The position numbers and the translations under genes are program-made. Of a DNA stretch of 64,000 nucleotides, positions 42,165 to 50,905 are shown in pieces; the first letter of the stretch is position 1; every line of letters begins with the position of its first letter. Below the pieces are notes generated by a model. The model made no database searches and was not told the DNA's origin. It was given only the letters and a program-made list of their open reading frames with translations. Origin of the DNA: Streptomyces shenzhenensis (GTDB lineage Bacteria > Actinomycetota > Actinomycetes > Streptomycetales > Streptomycetaceae); the NCBI RefSeq assembly GCF_003688995.1, contig NZ_PENI01000046.1:1-64000 (forward strand), written 5' to 3'.

Positions 42165-42610
42165 TGGCCGAGCAGTTCGTCGGTTCCGGCTGGGCGTTCC
42201 CGCTGCGCATCGGCCCGACCGGAGGCATCGCCCTGGTCAGCGGGGACCGCGAGGTCGAGGAGGCCATCCGGCTGGTCCTGGCCACCGCGCCCGGTGAGCG
42301 GCCGATGCGCCCCGAGTTCGGCTGCGCCATCCACGACCTGGTGTTCGCCCCGGTCAACGAGGCCACCGCCGGCCGCATCCAGCACGAGGTGTATACGAGC
42401 CTCGACCGCTGGGAGCCGCGCATCGAGGTGAGCGACGTCGAGGTGACCGCCGGCGCCGAGACGGAGCAGGGCGTGCTCTTCATCGACGTCCGCTACTCGA
42501 TCCGCGGCACCAACAACCCGCGCAGCCTGGTCTTCCCGTTCTACGTCATCCCCTCCGACGAGGAGCCCGACGCCCTGGGCGCGGGCAACTCCCCTGAAAG
42601 CGACCGCTGA
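42164..42610 (+). CDS. cis9: CIS baseplate wedge protein, gp25-like (Afp9-like)
   Basis: 148 aa of the GPW/gp25 family: GWAFPLRIGPTGGIALVSGDREVEEAIRLVLATAPGERPMRPEFG is the diagnostic N-terminal half, with YSIRGTNNPRSLVFPFYV at the end. It links the sheath base to the baseplate and nucleates sheath assembly. ATG overlaps the hub stop and its own stop overlaps the next start, so it is co-translated within the baseplate block. Confidence 0.94.
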   Translation: MAEQFVGSGWAFPLRIGPTGGIALVSGDREVEEAIRLVLATAPGERPMRPEFGCAIHDLVFAPVNEATAGRIQHEVYTSLDRWEPRIEVSDVEVTAGAETEQGVLFIDVRYSIRGTNNPRSLVFPFYVIPSDEEPDALGAGNSPESDR

Positions 42611-44568
42611 TGGCCCTGCCCTCCCCGAACCTCGACGACCGCCGCTTCCAGCAGTTCGTCGACGACGCCAAGCGCTACATCCAGCAGCGCGCCCCGGAGT
42701 GGACCGACCACAACGTCTCCGACCCGGGCGTCACCCTGGTGGAAACGGTCGCCCACATGGCCGACCAGATCGTCTACCGGCTCAACCGGGTGCCGGAGAA
42801 GAACCACCTGGCGTTCCTGGATCTGGTCGGCATCACCCTCTTCCCGCCCTCCGCGGCCCGTACCGAGGTCACGTTCTGGCTGTCCGCGCCGCAGGAGGAG
42901 CCCGTGTCGCTGCCGGTGGGCACCGAGGTCGCCACCACGCGCACCGAGAGCGAGGAGGCCGCCGTCTTCGCCACCGAGCGCGAACTCACCGTTGTTCCTT
43001 GCGAGTTGCGGCACCTTGTGGTCCAGCACAGCGGGGAGTCCGGCACCGACCGGACCGCCGACCTCGCCGAGGGCAAGGACGTGATGTGTTTCTCCGAGGC
43101 CCCGCGGCCCGGGGACTGCATGCTGCTCGGGCTCACCGCCGCCGTGCCGCACTGCGCGGTCGCGGTGGAGTTGGACAGCCGGGTCGACGGCGTCGGCGTG
43201 GACCCGCGGCAGCCGCCGCTGGCCTGGGAGGCGTGGACCGAGGACGGCTGGACCGCCTGCGAGGTCGACCGGGACGGCACCGGCGGCCTGAACCGGCCGG
43301 GCGCGCTGGTCCTGCACGTCCCCGGCGCGCACACCCTGTCCCGCACCGGCGGGCAGGAGGCCGGCTGGCTGCGCTGCCGGGTCACCCAGCCACTGTCCGA
43401 CCAGCCCTTCTACACCGCCTCGCCGACGGTCCGCGCCGCGGAGGCGTTCACGCTCGGCGGCACCACCACGGCCGTGCACGCCGAGACGGTGCACGACGAG
43501 GCGCTCGGCGAGTCCACCGGCCTGCCCGGGCAACGGCTGCGGCTGGCCCACGCCCCCGTGGTGGGCGACACGCCTCCGGTGCTGCTGCAGACCGCCGAGC
43601 ACGACGGCTGGACCGACTGGGAGGTCGTCCCGTCGTTCGCCGCCTCCGCCCCGGACGACCGGCACATCACCCTGGACGCAGCCACCGGCGAGATCGCCTT
43701 CGGTCCCGCGGTACGGGAACCCGACGGCACCCTGCGTCAGTACGGGGCGGTGGCACCCAAGGGCTCCGTCGTCCGCGCCCTGCGCTACCGCACCGGCGGG
43801 GGCCGGGCCGGAAACGTCGCGCGCGGCGCCGTCCAGGTGCTGCGCACGTCCGTCCCATACGTCTCCGAGGTCGTCAACCGGGAGGCCGCGCGCGGCGGGG
43901 TCGACGGCGAGACGGTGGAGGAGGCGAAGGTCAGGGCGCCCATCACGCTGCGCGCCCAGGAGCGGGCGGTGACCCTGCGGGACTACGAGGAACTCGCCCG
44001 CCGTGCCGCCCCGGAGACGGCCCGGATCACATGCCTGGAGGGCGACATGGGCGAGCACGGGGCGTACGCGGTACGGGTGTTGGTGGTCCCCCAGGCCGTG
44101 CAGGATCCCGGCGGCCGGCTGCGTTTCGAGCAACTCGTCCCCGGCGACGCGCTGTTGCGGCGGATCACCCGCTACTTGGACGAACGCCGCCTGATCGGCA
44201 CCCGGTTGGCGGTGGGCCCGCCCTTCTACCAGGGCGTCACGGTGGTCGCCACGCTCCACGCGTTCCGCGGCACCGACACGGACCGGGTCCGCCGGCAGGC
44301 GCACGACGCGCTCTACCGCCACCTCGCCCCGCTGACCGGCGGCGCCGACGGCCGGGGCTGGCCCTTCGGCCGCCCGGTGCAGTCCGGTGAGGTCTTCGCC
44401 GTCCTCCAACGCGTCCCCGGCGTCGAACTGGTCGACGAGGTCCAGCTCCACCCGGCCGACCCCCTGACCGGCAAACGCGGCGACCCCACCGACCGCATCG
44501 ACCTCGAACCCCCGTCCCTGGTCTTCTCCTTCGATCACCGGGTCCGCGTGATCGGAGACAGGCCGTGA
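42610..44568 (+). CDS. cis11: CIS baseplate J-like wedge protein (Afp11-like)
   Basis: 652 aa. The N-terminal wedge start (RRFQQFVDDAKRYIQQRAPEWTDHNVSDPGVTLVETVAHMADQIVYRLNRVPEK) and C-terminal YLDERRLIGTRLAVGPPFYQGVTVVATLHAF match the gpJ/gp6-like wedge of AFP and PVC. The middle (about 100-400) is a variable beta-rich insert. It forms the baseplate ring with the gp25 and tail protein I homologs. It overlaps the next gene by 4 bases. Confidence 0.9.
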   Translation: MALPSPNLDDRRFQQFVDDAKRYIQQRAPEWTDHNVSDPGVTLVETVAHMADQIVYRLNRVPEKNHLAFLDLVGITLFPPSAARTEVTFWLSAPQEEPVSLPVGTEVATTRTESEEAAVFATERELTVVPCELRHLVVQHSGESGTDRTADLAEGKDVMCFSEAPRPGDCMLLGLTAAVPHCAVAVELDSRVDGVGVDPRQPPLAWEAWTEDGWTACEVDRDGTGGLNRPGALVLHVPGAHTLSRTGGQEAGWLRCRVTQPLSDQPFYTASPTVRAAEAFTLGGTTTAVHAETVHDEALGESTGLPGQRLRLAHAPVVGDTPPVLLQTAEHDGWTDWEVVPSFAASAPDDRHITLDAATGEIAFGPAVREPDGTLRQYGAVAPKGSVVRALRYRTGGGRAGNVARGAVQVLRTSVPYVSEVVNREAARGGVDGETVEEAKVRAPITLRAQERAVTLRDYEELARRAAPETARITCLEGDMGEHGAYAVRVLVVPQAVQDPGGRLRFEQLVPGDALLRRITRYLDERRLIGTRLAVGPPFYQGVTVVATLHAFRGTDTDRVRRQAHDALYRHLAPLTGGADGRGWPFGRPVQSGEVFAVLQRVPGVELVDEVQLHPADPLTGKRGDPTDRIDLEPPSLVFSFDHRVRVIGDRP

Positions 44569-45122
44569 GGGGCTCGATCGACGGGCTGGGATCCTCGGCT
44601 CCCCTCGGGGTGATGCTTCCCGCCGTGTTCGCCGACGACGAGCTCGCACAGCGGTTCGTCAGCGGGCTCGACGAGGTGCTCGCGCCGATCCTGACCGTTC
44701 TCGACTGTCTGGACTCCTACTTCACGCCGTCGCTGGCCCCGGTGGACTTCACCCGGTGGCTGGCCGGCTGGGTCGGCGCGGAGACCGACGGCACCGAGCC
44801 GGACGACCGGTTGCGCGCCGCCGTCGCCGCCGCCGCGTATCTGCACCGGATACGGGGCACCGGTCGCGGCCTGTCCGAGGCGGTACGCCTGGTGTTCGGC
44901 GTGGCGCCGGAGATCACGGAGAGCGGCGGTGCCGCCTGGCACAACCGGCCCCTCGGTCCGGTGCCCGGCGACCGCCGGCCGCATCTGCGCGTCACGCTGC
45001 GGCTGCCCCACCCGACCTCCGCGGACGAACACCGCCTCGACAGCCTCGTGGCGGCCGCACGCCCCGCTCACATGCCCTACACGGTCCAGGTGACCGCCGA
45101 CGGAAGGACCCCCGAGAGATGA
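44565..45122 (+). CDS. cis12: CIS baseplate wedge protein, tail protein I-like (Afp12-like)
   Basis: 185 aa. LPAVFADDELAQRFVSGLDEVLAPILTVLDCLDSYFTPSLAPVDFTRWLAGWVG is the typical P2 gpI/T4 gp7-like start, followed by RAAVAAAAYLHRIRGTGRGLSEAVRLVFG and a short beta end (LRVTLRLP). It pairs with the baseplate J-like protein to form the wedge. No tail-fibre gene follows, unlike most AFP-type clusters. Confidence 0.88.
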   Translation: MRGSIDGLGSSAPLGVMLPAVFADDELAQRFVSGLDEVLAPILTVLDCLDSYFTPSLAPVDFTRWLAGWVGAETDGTEPDDRLRAAVAAAAYLHRIRGTGRGLSEAVRLVFGVAPEITESGGAAWHNRPLGPVPGDRRPHLRVTLRLPHPTSADEHRLDSLVAAARPAHMPYTVQVTADGRTPER

Positions 45123-46921
45123 CCAGCCAGACCTCCGGCGCGGGACGGGAGACGGCCCGCAGGTGCGCGGAGTGCGGCACCCGGGCAGAGCCCGGCCAGT
45201 CCTTCTGCGAGTCCTGCGGTTCGGTACTCGGCTGGTCCGGCGGCCCGGACCGGTCCGATGCGGCTCGCAGGGAACCCGTACGCGCCGATGGCGCCGCACC
45301 GGCGCACGGCTCTGTGCCCGGGAGCACCGTCGGCGCTCCCGGCACGGCGGCGGACGGCCCGTCCCGTGAGGGCGCCGGGGCCGACGGCGGCGCTCCCGGC
45401 GAGCGGGACGGCGGCGACCGGCCCGGATGGGATGCCTTCGCCCGGCCGGAGACGGGCACCGGTACGGCTCGTACGGGGCACGACCCGGCCCTCGCGGGCA
45501 CGGCCCGGCCGGGCAGCGGCCGACAGGGCGGCGACGAGGCCCGGTGGCGGGGCGGCGGGGCCGAGAGGTCCGGGGCCGCCGACCGGCCGGAGCGGGACAC
45601 CGCTCCCCGGACGGGAAGCGGCCTCCATGGCGCGCCCGGGCAGGCGGGGCAGACAGGTGACACCCGGCCGGACGCCGGGTCGTCCGGTCCCCGGGGAGCG
45701 GACACCGCACGCGGTTCCGGTACGGCCGCCGGGAACGGGCAGCCGGACACCGCGTCCGCCTCCGGGCCCGATGGGACATGGCGGTCGCCCACCGAGCCCG
45801 CGGGCTCCCCGACCGCGCCGCCTCTCCTGCCCCGATCCGGCAACTCCGCCACCGCGTCGACCGGTTCGGGGCCGGTCTCGTCCCACCAGCAGGGCACGGC
45901 GACGGCCTCCACCGGCCCGGCCGCCGGTGCTTCCTCCCCCGGCCGGGCGGACGGCGCCCATCCGCACACCCATCCGGACACCGACTGGGACGACGACGCC
46001 GACACCGAGCCGGTCCCGTCCGCCGCCGAACGGGCCAGGTCGCTCCTCATACCCGTGAGCGACCCCGAACCCCGCGCGCCCGCGAACCCCGCTGTCGCTC
46101 CTGTCCTGCCGGGCCGTCCGGTCGCGAACCGCCCCCAAGTCCGTGCCCCGGGCCCCGAGTCCGGTCCGGACGGCGGCCTCCCCTGCCCCTGGTGTGCCAC
46201 TCCGAACCACCCCGACCGGCACTACTGCGGCCGCTGCGCCATGCCGATGGCGGGCGGCGACCGGCGCCCCTCGGGCCGGCAGCCCTGGTGGCGCCGGCTA
46301 CCGGGCTTCCGGACCGAGGAGACCCCGTGGGCCGGCGACCGCCCCCGTCTGCGCCGCGGCTTCGGACACGTCATGAACTGGGTCGTCGGCGCCCTCGTAC
46401 TCGCCCTGACCGTCACGCTCGTCCTCAACATCGGTGCCGGGATCGACGCGATCCGCGACCACTTCGCCAAGCGTGCCCCGGTGGTCCCGACCAGCGTCAA
46501 GGCGTCGCGCTCGTACGCCGGCCACGGTGCCGGGCTCGCCTTCGACAAGCTCAGCAACACCTGGTGGGGGCCGGGTGTCCCGCAGTCCGGAGAGGGCGAG
46601 TGGCTCGAGGCCCGCTTCGACCGGCCGACCCGTCTGCTGGACCTGATCGTCACCTCCGGCGTCTCGACCAAGGTGGACATGCTCCATGAGTCGGCCCTCC
46701 CCCGCAGCATCGACGCGCAGATCACCACGGCCGACGGAAAGACGAGCACCCGGACCATCACGCTCGACCAGAGCGCGGGCAGCCAGCGGCGCAAGTTCCG
46801 GGTCGAGGAGGTCGTCGCCGTGCGCTTCGTCCTGCGCTCGGCCTACGCCGCCGACGCCAAGAAGCAGGTGTCGATCGCGGAGATCGAGTTCTTCGGCCGC
46901 TCGAACAGCAACACGTCGTAA
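45119..46921 (+). CDS. Zinc-ribbon single-pass membrane protein with discoidin-like C terminus, CIS-linked
   Basis: 600 aa. Two zinc ribbons bracket a disordered region: CAECG...CESCG at about 15-38 and CPWC...CGRC at about 360-380. The 300 residues between are Gly/Pro/Arg/Ala-rich. A membrane helix at about 420-442 (WVVGALVLALTVTLVLNIGAG) leads to an outer domain at 455-598 (AFDKLSNTWWGPG, EGEWLEARFDRPTRLLDLIVTSG) of galactose-binding/discoidin type, as in NADase-type glycan-binding domains. It overlaps the tail protein I-like gene by ATGA. The cytoplasmic ribbons may dock the baseplate while the outer domain faces the cell wall; this is inference. Confidence 0.8.
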   Translation: MTSQTSGAGRETARRCAECGTRAEPGQSFCESCGSVLGWSGGPDRSDAARREPVRADGAAPAHGSVPGSTVGAPGTAADGPSREGAGADGGAPGERDGGDRPGWDAFARPETGTGTARTGHDPALAGTARPGSGRQGGDEARWRGGGAERSGAADRPERDTAPRTGSGLHGAPGQAGQTGDTRPDAGSSGPRGADTARGSGTAAGNGQPDTASASGPDGTWRSPTEPAGSPTAPPLLPRSGNSATASTGSGPVSSHQQGTATASTGPAAGASSPGRADGAHPHTHPDTDWDDDADTEPVPSAAERARSLLIPVSDPEPRAPANPAVAPVLPGRPVANRPQVRAPGPESGPDGGLPCPWCATPNHPDRHYCGRCAMPMAGGDRRPSGRQPWWRRLPGFRTEETPWAGDRPRLRRGFGHVMNWVVGALVLALTVTLVLNIGAGIDAIRDHFAKRAPVVPTSVKASRSYAGHGAGLAFDKLSNTWWGPGVPQSGEGEWLEARFDRPTRLLDLIVTSGVSTKVDMLHESALPRSIDAQITTADGKTSTRTITLDQSAGSQRRKFRVEEVVAVRFVLRSAYAADAKKQVSIAEIEFFGRSNSNTS

Positions 46922-47435
46922 CGGAGAGGGTCCCAACCGGCGAACACGCCACTGGACACGGCTCGACTCGGTTGGCCACGCTCGGTCGTCGCACCGGCCG
47001 GTTCACATGTGTGCGGCGCGGCGGGGACACGACGTAGCCCGTCACGCCCGCTCCCTCGCCGGCGCCGCGTCCTGGGCGCCGCGGGGGTACAGGGTGTCGT
47101 CCCCGCGGCCGAGGCACGCCGCGTCACCGCTGACAGGCGGTGAGATCCACAGAACTACGACCTGACTGGAAAACCTGACAGCGTCAGGAAAATCTCCCTC
47201 TGCTCAAAAACCCGGTGCCTCACTAGCGTCGTTCGCGGCGACGAAGAGCGCGGCGCCGCACCCCCTCTGACGGGGTGAAGCCGCGCTGCGGCGCATCGAG
47301 CCGGCCCCCGCCCGGCCGACGCCCCCTCGCCTGTGGCAGAGAGCATTGAAGGAGATCTCCCGTGTTCCAACGTATGGCCGAATCGGCGATTCGCCGATCC
47401 CGGCCGATGCCAGTCCTCGCCGACGGAGTACGAAC
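46922..47435. other. 514-bp intergenic region with short hairpin
   Basis: Between the last CIS gene and the sigma factor gene. CCTGA-CAGCG-TCAGG at 47174-47188 inside ACCTGACAGCGTCAGGAAAA is a short hairpin or operator candidate. Small ORFs here have no recognisable features. A TTG start at 47346 would extend the sigma factor by 30 residues but is less likely than the GTG at 47436. Confidence 0.35.
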
Positions 47436-48023
47436 GTGACCTGGACCATATTGGGTTCCTCGGGCACGGTCAGTGCCCGGGAACGCGCGATGCGCACGCT
47501 CTACGACGAAGACGCGAGTCCTCTGTACACCTACGTGCTGCGGCTGCTGGGAGGAGACCGGCACAGGGCCGAGGACGTGGTGCAGGAGACACTGCTGCGC
47601 TGCTGGCGCACTCAGGACGTGGGCGGCAGCGAGCCGCTGCGCCCGTGGCTGTTCCGGGTTGCCCGCAACATTGTCATCGACGAGTACCGACTGCGCATGA
47701 CCCGCCCCCGAGAGGTCGGCGGCACCGCCTGGCTGGACGAGTTGTGGGCGAAGCCCGACGGAGTCGACCGGATGTTGTCGTCGATGATCCTCAAGGACGC
47801 GATCCGGAGGCTGCCGCCCAAGCACCGGGAGGTGCTGTACGAGATCTACTACGCCGGCCGGTCGACGCGCGAGGCGGCCCTCGTGCTCGGCGTCCCGCCG
47901 GGCACCGTCAAGTCGCGCCTGCACCACGCGGTGCGGGCGCTGCGCAGGGCCGTGAGCGTCCGGGAGACCGTCGCTGAGGAGGCCGGGGGGAAGCCCGACT
48001 GGGGGTACCCGTCCGTGGCGTGA
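47436..48023 (+). CDS. ECF-family RNA polymerase sigma factor
   Basis: 195 aa. Region 2 (LYDEDASPLYTYVLRLLGGDRHRAEDVVQETLLRCWR, then PWLFRVARNIVIDEYR) and region 4 (DAIRRLPPKHREVLYEIYYAGRSTREAALVLGVPPGTVKSRLHHAVRALR) are complete. No anti-sigma gene with the usual zinc motif lies downstream; the next gene is a LAL regulator, so control is probably by another route. The GTG at 47436 has CGGAG 9 bases upstream. Confidence 0.9.
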   Translation: MTWTILGSSGTVSARERAMRTLYDEDASPLYTYVLRLLGGDRHRAEDVVQETLLRCWRTQDVGGSEPLRPWLFRVARNIVIDEYRLRMTRPREVGGTAWLDELWAKPDGVDRMLSSMILKDAIRRLPPKHREVLYEIYYAGRSTREAALVLGVPPGTVKSRLHHAVRALRRAVSVRETVAEEAGGKPDWGYPSVA

Positions 48024-48111
48024 CACACGCTGCCGCCGTCGAGTTCTCCGCACCTCGCCCCACACCAAGCGTGTGATGGCCATCGTGGGCCGACAAGTTA
48101 GAGTCTTCGCC

Positions 48112-50811
48112 ATGTTGACGTTCTCACCTCGATCTGGCCTTTTCCTCGGCAGACTTGACGAGAAACGCCACATTGACGAGTTGACCGGCGGGGCCGTCTC
48201 GGGCCGGGGCGGCGCGCTGGCGCTCAGAGGCGAGGCGGGCATCGGCAAGAGTGCGTTGCTGACCCATGCGGCGCACACGGCGTCAGCGTTCCGGATCATT
48301 CGCGCTTCGGGCTCGGAATTCGAGCGACATCTGCCGTACTCCGGATTGCATCAGCTGTGCGTGCCGCTGCTGCAGCACCTGGACGCTCTGCCGCACCGGC
48401 ATCACGACGCCTTGCGGGCAGCCTTCGGTCTGGCCGAGGGAACGCCCGACCCGTTCCACGTCGGCCTCGCGGCCTTGGGATTGCTGACAACCGCGGCGCA
48501 GGAACGACCACTGCTGTGCCTGATCGATGACGCGCAATGGCTGGACAGAGCATCGTTGCAGGCCATGCTCTTTCTGGGCCGCCGGATCACGACCGACCCG
48601 ATCGCCATGCTGTTCGCAGCTCGGTCGGGGGACGGCGCGGAGGAGCTCGACGAGCTACCGGGGCTTGTCATTCGCGGTCTGAACGACGACGACGCCAGGG
48701 TTCTGCTGACGAGGCGCAGCCCGTTCCCACTGGACGACCAGGTGCGCGACCGGCTGATCGCGGAGGCCCAAGGCAGTCCGCTCGCGCTGCTCGAACTGCC
48801 ACGGGCCGGCGGCTTCGCGCCGCCCGATGCGTCCTCCGTACCGACCCGGATCGAGCATGGTTTCCGCACCAGGCTGACCGGCCTGACCGCGGAAGCCCGG
48901 CTTCTGCTCACCGTCGCGGCCGCCGACCCGACCGGAGACCCTGACCTGCTCTGGACGGCCGCACGCCACCTCGGCCTCGACCTGGCCCCGTCAAGCGCGG
49001 AGGCTGCCACGACCGGGCTGGTCGAATTCGGCCACCAGATCCGTTTCTGCCATCCACTCGCGCGATCAGCCGTGTACCGAGCCGCCCCGGCCCGTGAGCG
49101 CCGCCTGGCTCATGGCGCGCTGGCCGAAGCCACCGACCCGACGGGGGCGCCGGACCGGCGGGCCTGGCATCGCGCTCAAGCCAGCGCCGGCCCCGACGAC
49201 GACATCGCCGCCGCATTGGAGCGGTGCGCGTCACGGGCGCGGGCACGTGGGGGCGTGGCCGCGGCGGCAGCGTTCCTCGAACGCTCGGTGGCACTGTCAC
49301 TGGACCCCGAGCGCCGGATCGAGCGGACTCTGGCGGCAGCGGAGGCCCACTTCGACGCCGGGACGACGGACGTGACGGAAAGGCTGCTCGCGACTCTGGA
49401 GACCGCCGCTCTGGATGACCACCGGCACGCCCGAGTCGATCTGTTGCGGGGCCGGACGGCGTTCACCCGGCAACGCGACGACGTCGGCCCGATGCTCATG
49501 ACGCGCGCCGCGCTACGGCTGTCCGCTCTGCATCCGCAGCAGGCACGCGATTCTTTCCTGGACGCCCTTGAGATGAGCCTGACCGTCGGCCGTGGCGGCG
49601 GCGTCATCCGCAAGGTGGTGGCCGCGGCCCGATCCGCGGCACCGGCATCCCGTTCCCCGGATCTGCTGGACGCGCTCATCGAGCTGGTCACCAACGGATA
49701 CTCGGCTGCCGCTCCGCTCCTGCACCGGACTCTGCACGGCGAGCACGAGCCCTTGTGGTTGCGGCGGCCGGCCCTCGCATCCATGATCGCCATCGAGCTG
49801 TGGGATCCGAAGACCCATAGCGACATCGCCGATTGGCTGGTGAAGGACGGCCGTGCATCGGGTTCTCCGCTGCTGCTCAGGCTCGGCCTGGCGCAGAAGG
49901 CCATCGACGCCGTCATGCTCGGCGACCTCGGGCAGGCGATCGCCGCCACTGCCGAGGAGGCCGCGATCGCCGATGCCGCCGGCGTTCCTCCCCTCGCCCA
50001 CCACCGGCTGCACCTGGCCGCACAGCGTGGCCACCGCGAGGAGTTCCGCAAGCTTGCCCAGGAGGCCGAGAACGCTCCGCACGGCGCGGGGCAGGTGACG
50101 AACCTCCACGCGACGACGGCCTTGCTCAACAACGGACTCGCCGATTACCCGGCCGCGTTGGCCGCGGCGCGCAGGGCCACCGAGCACGACGACGTCTTCC
50201 TCACCGGATCAGCCCTGCCGGAGCTCGTCGAGGCAGCTGTCCACTGCGACGACCGCGCTGCCGCGACGGAGGCGCTGACGTCGCTGACCGAACGCACCGA
50301 GGCCGGCGGAACCACCGCCGGCCTAGGGATCGCCGCCTATGCGCGAGGGCTCGTGACCGGCGTCGAGCACCACTTCCAGGAGTCCATCGAGCTCCTCTCC
50401 ACGGACCGCCTGGCTCCCTACCTGGGCCGCGCACACCTGCTGTACGGAGAGTGGCTGCGCCGTGCAGGACGCCGCCGCGACTGCCGCGAGCACCTGCGCA
50501 TCGCGCATGAGCTACTGTCCGGTGCCGGAAGCGAGGGCTTCGCCCAACGAGCCGCCAACGAACTGCGCGCCACCGGCGAAAGGGTCCGTACCCGTTCCGA
50601 GCAGCCCTACGAGAAGCTCACCATGCAGGAAGTCGCCATCGCCCGCCTCGTCGCCTCCGGTGCCACCTCCAACGAGGTGGCCGGCCAGCTCTTCATCAGC
50701 AAGCGCACCGTCGACGCCCACCTGCGCAACGTCTTCCGCAAACTCGGCCTCACCTCACGACGCCAGCTCAAGGACCATCCCGACCTACTCATCCACGACC
50801 GATTCACGTAG
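48112..50811 (+). CDS. LuxR-family (LAL-type) ATPase regulator
   Basis: 899 aa. An N-terminal AAA-like ATPase carries GEAGIGKSALL (Walker A, about 41-48) and LLCLIDDAQWLD (Walker B). A long TPR-like alpha-helical middle follows, then a C-terminal LuxR HTH (LTMQEVAIARLVASGATSNEVAGQLFISKRTVDAHLRNVFRKL). Such proteins are large ATP-dependent activators of secondary metabolism or sugar use. The ATG at 48112 starts 88 bases after the sigma factor stop. The target is unknown; the divergent P450/oxidase pair downstream is a possibility. Confidence 0.9.
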   Translation: MLTFSPRSGLFLGRLDEKRHIDELTGGAVSGRGGALALRGEAGIGKSALLTHAAHTASAFRIIRASGSEFERHLPYSGLHQLCVPLLQHLDALPHRHHDALRAAFGLAEGTPDPFHVGLAALGLLTTAAQERPLLCLIDDAQWLDRASLQAMLFLGRRITTDPIAMLFAARSGDGAEELDELPGLVIRGLNDDDARVLLTRRSPFPLDDQVRDRLIAEAQGSPLALLELPRAGGFAPPDASSVPTRIEHGFRTRLTGLTAEARLLLTVAAADPTGDPDLLWTAARHLGLDLAPSSAEAATTGLVEFGHQIRFCHPLARSAVYRAAPARERRLAHGALAEATDPTGAPDRRAWHRAQASAGPDDDIAAALERCASRARARGGVAAAAAFLERSVALSLDPERRIERTLAAAEAHFDAGTTDVTERLLATLETAALDDHRHARVDLLRGRTAFTRQRDDVGPMLMTRAALRLSALHPQQARDSFLDALEMSLTVGRGGGVIRKVVAAARSAAPASRSPDLLDALIELVTNGYSAAAPLLHRTLHGEHEPLWLRRPALASMIAIELWDPKTHSDIADWLVKDGRASGSPLLLRLGLAQKAIDAVMLGDLGQAIAATAEEAAIADAAGVPPLAHHRLHLAAQRGHREEFRKLAQEAENAPHGAGQVTNLHATTALLNNGLADYPAALAAARRATEHDDVFLTGSALPELVEAAVHCDDRAAATEALTSLTERTEAGGTTAGLGIAAYARGLVTGVEHHFQESIELLSTDRLAPYLGRAHLLYGEWLRRAGRRRDCREHLRIAHELLSGAGSEGFAQRAANELRATGERVRTRSEQPYEKLTMQEVAIARLVASGATSNEVAGQLFISKRTVDAHLRNVFRKLGLTSRRQLKDHPDLLIHDRFT

Positions 50812-50905
50812 ATATCCGCCTGGCGGGTACGGCAGTATCCCGACCGGATCCCCCAACCTCGTCACGCCCTCCTGCCGACGCCTTTCGGAATACGGTGATC
50901 GAGTG

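Noticed and set aside
42541..44649. Minus-strand ORF of 702 codons opposite the baseplate J gene
   Set aside because: Composition is Gly/Arg/Val-rich with no recognisable motif, and the plus strand encodes a clear baseplate protein.
25993..46921. Prophage
   Set aside because: Sheath, tube and baseplate genes occur without capsid, portal, terminase, integrase or lysis genes, so this is a contractile injection system.
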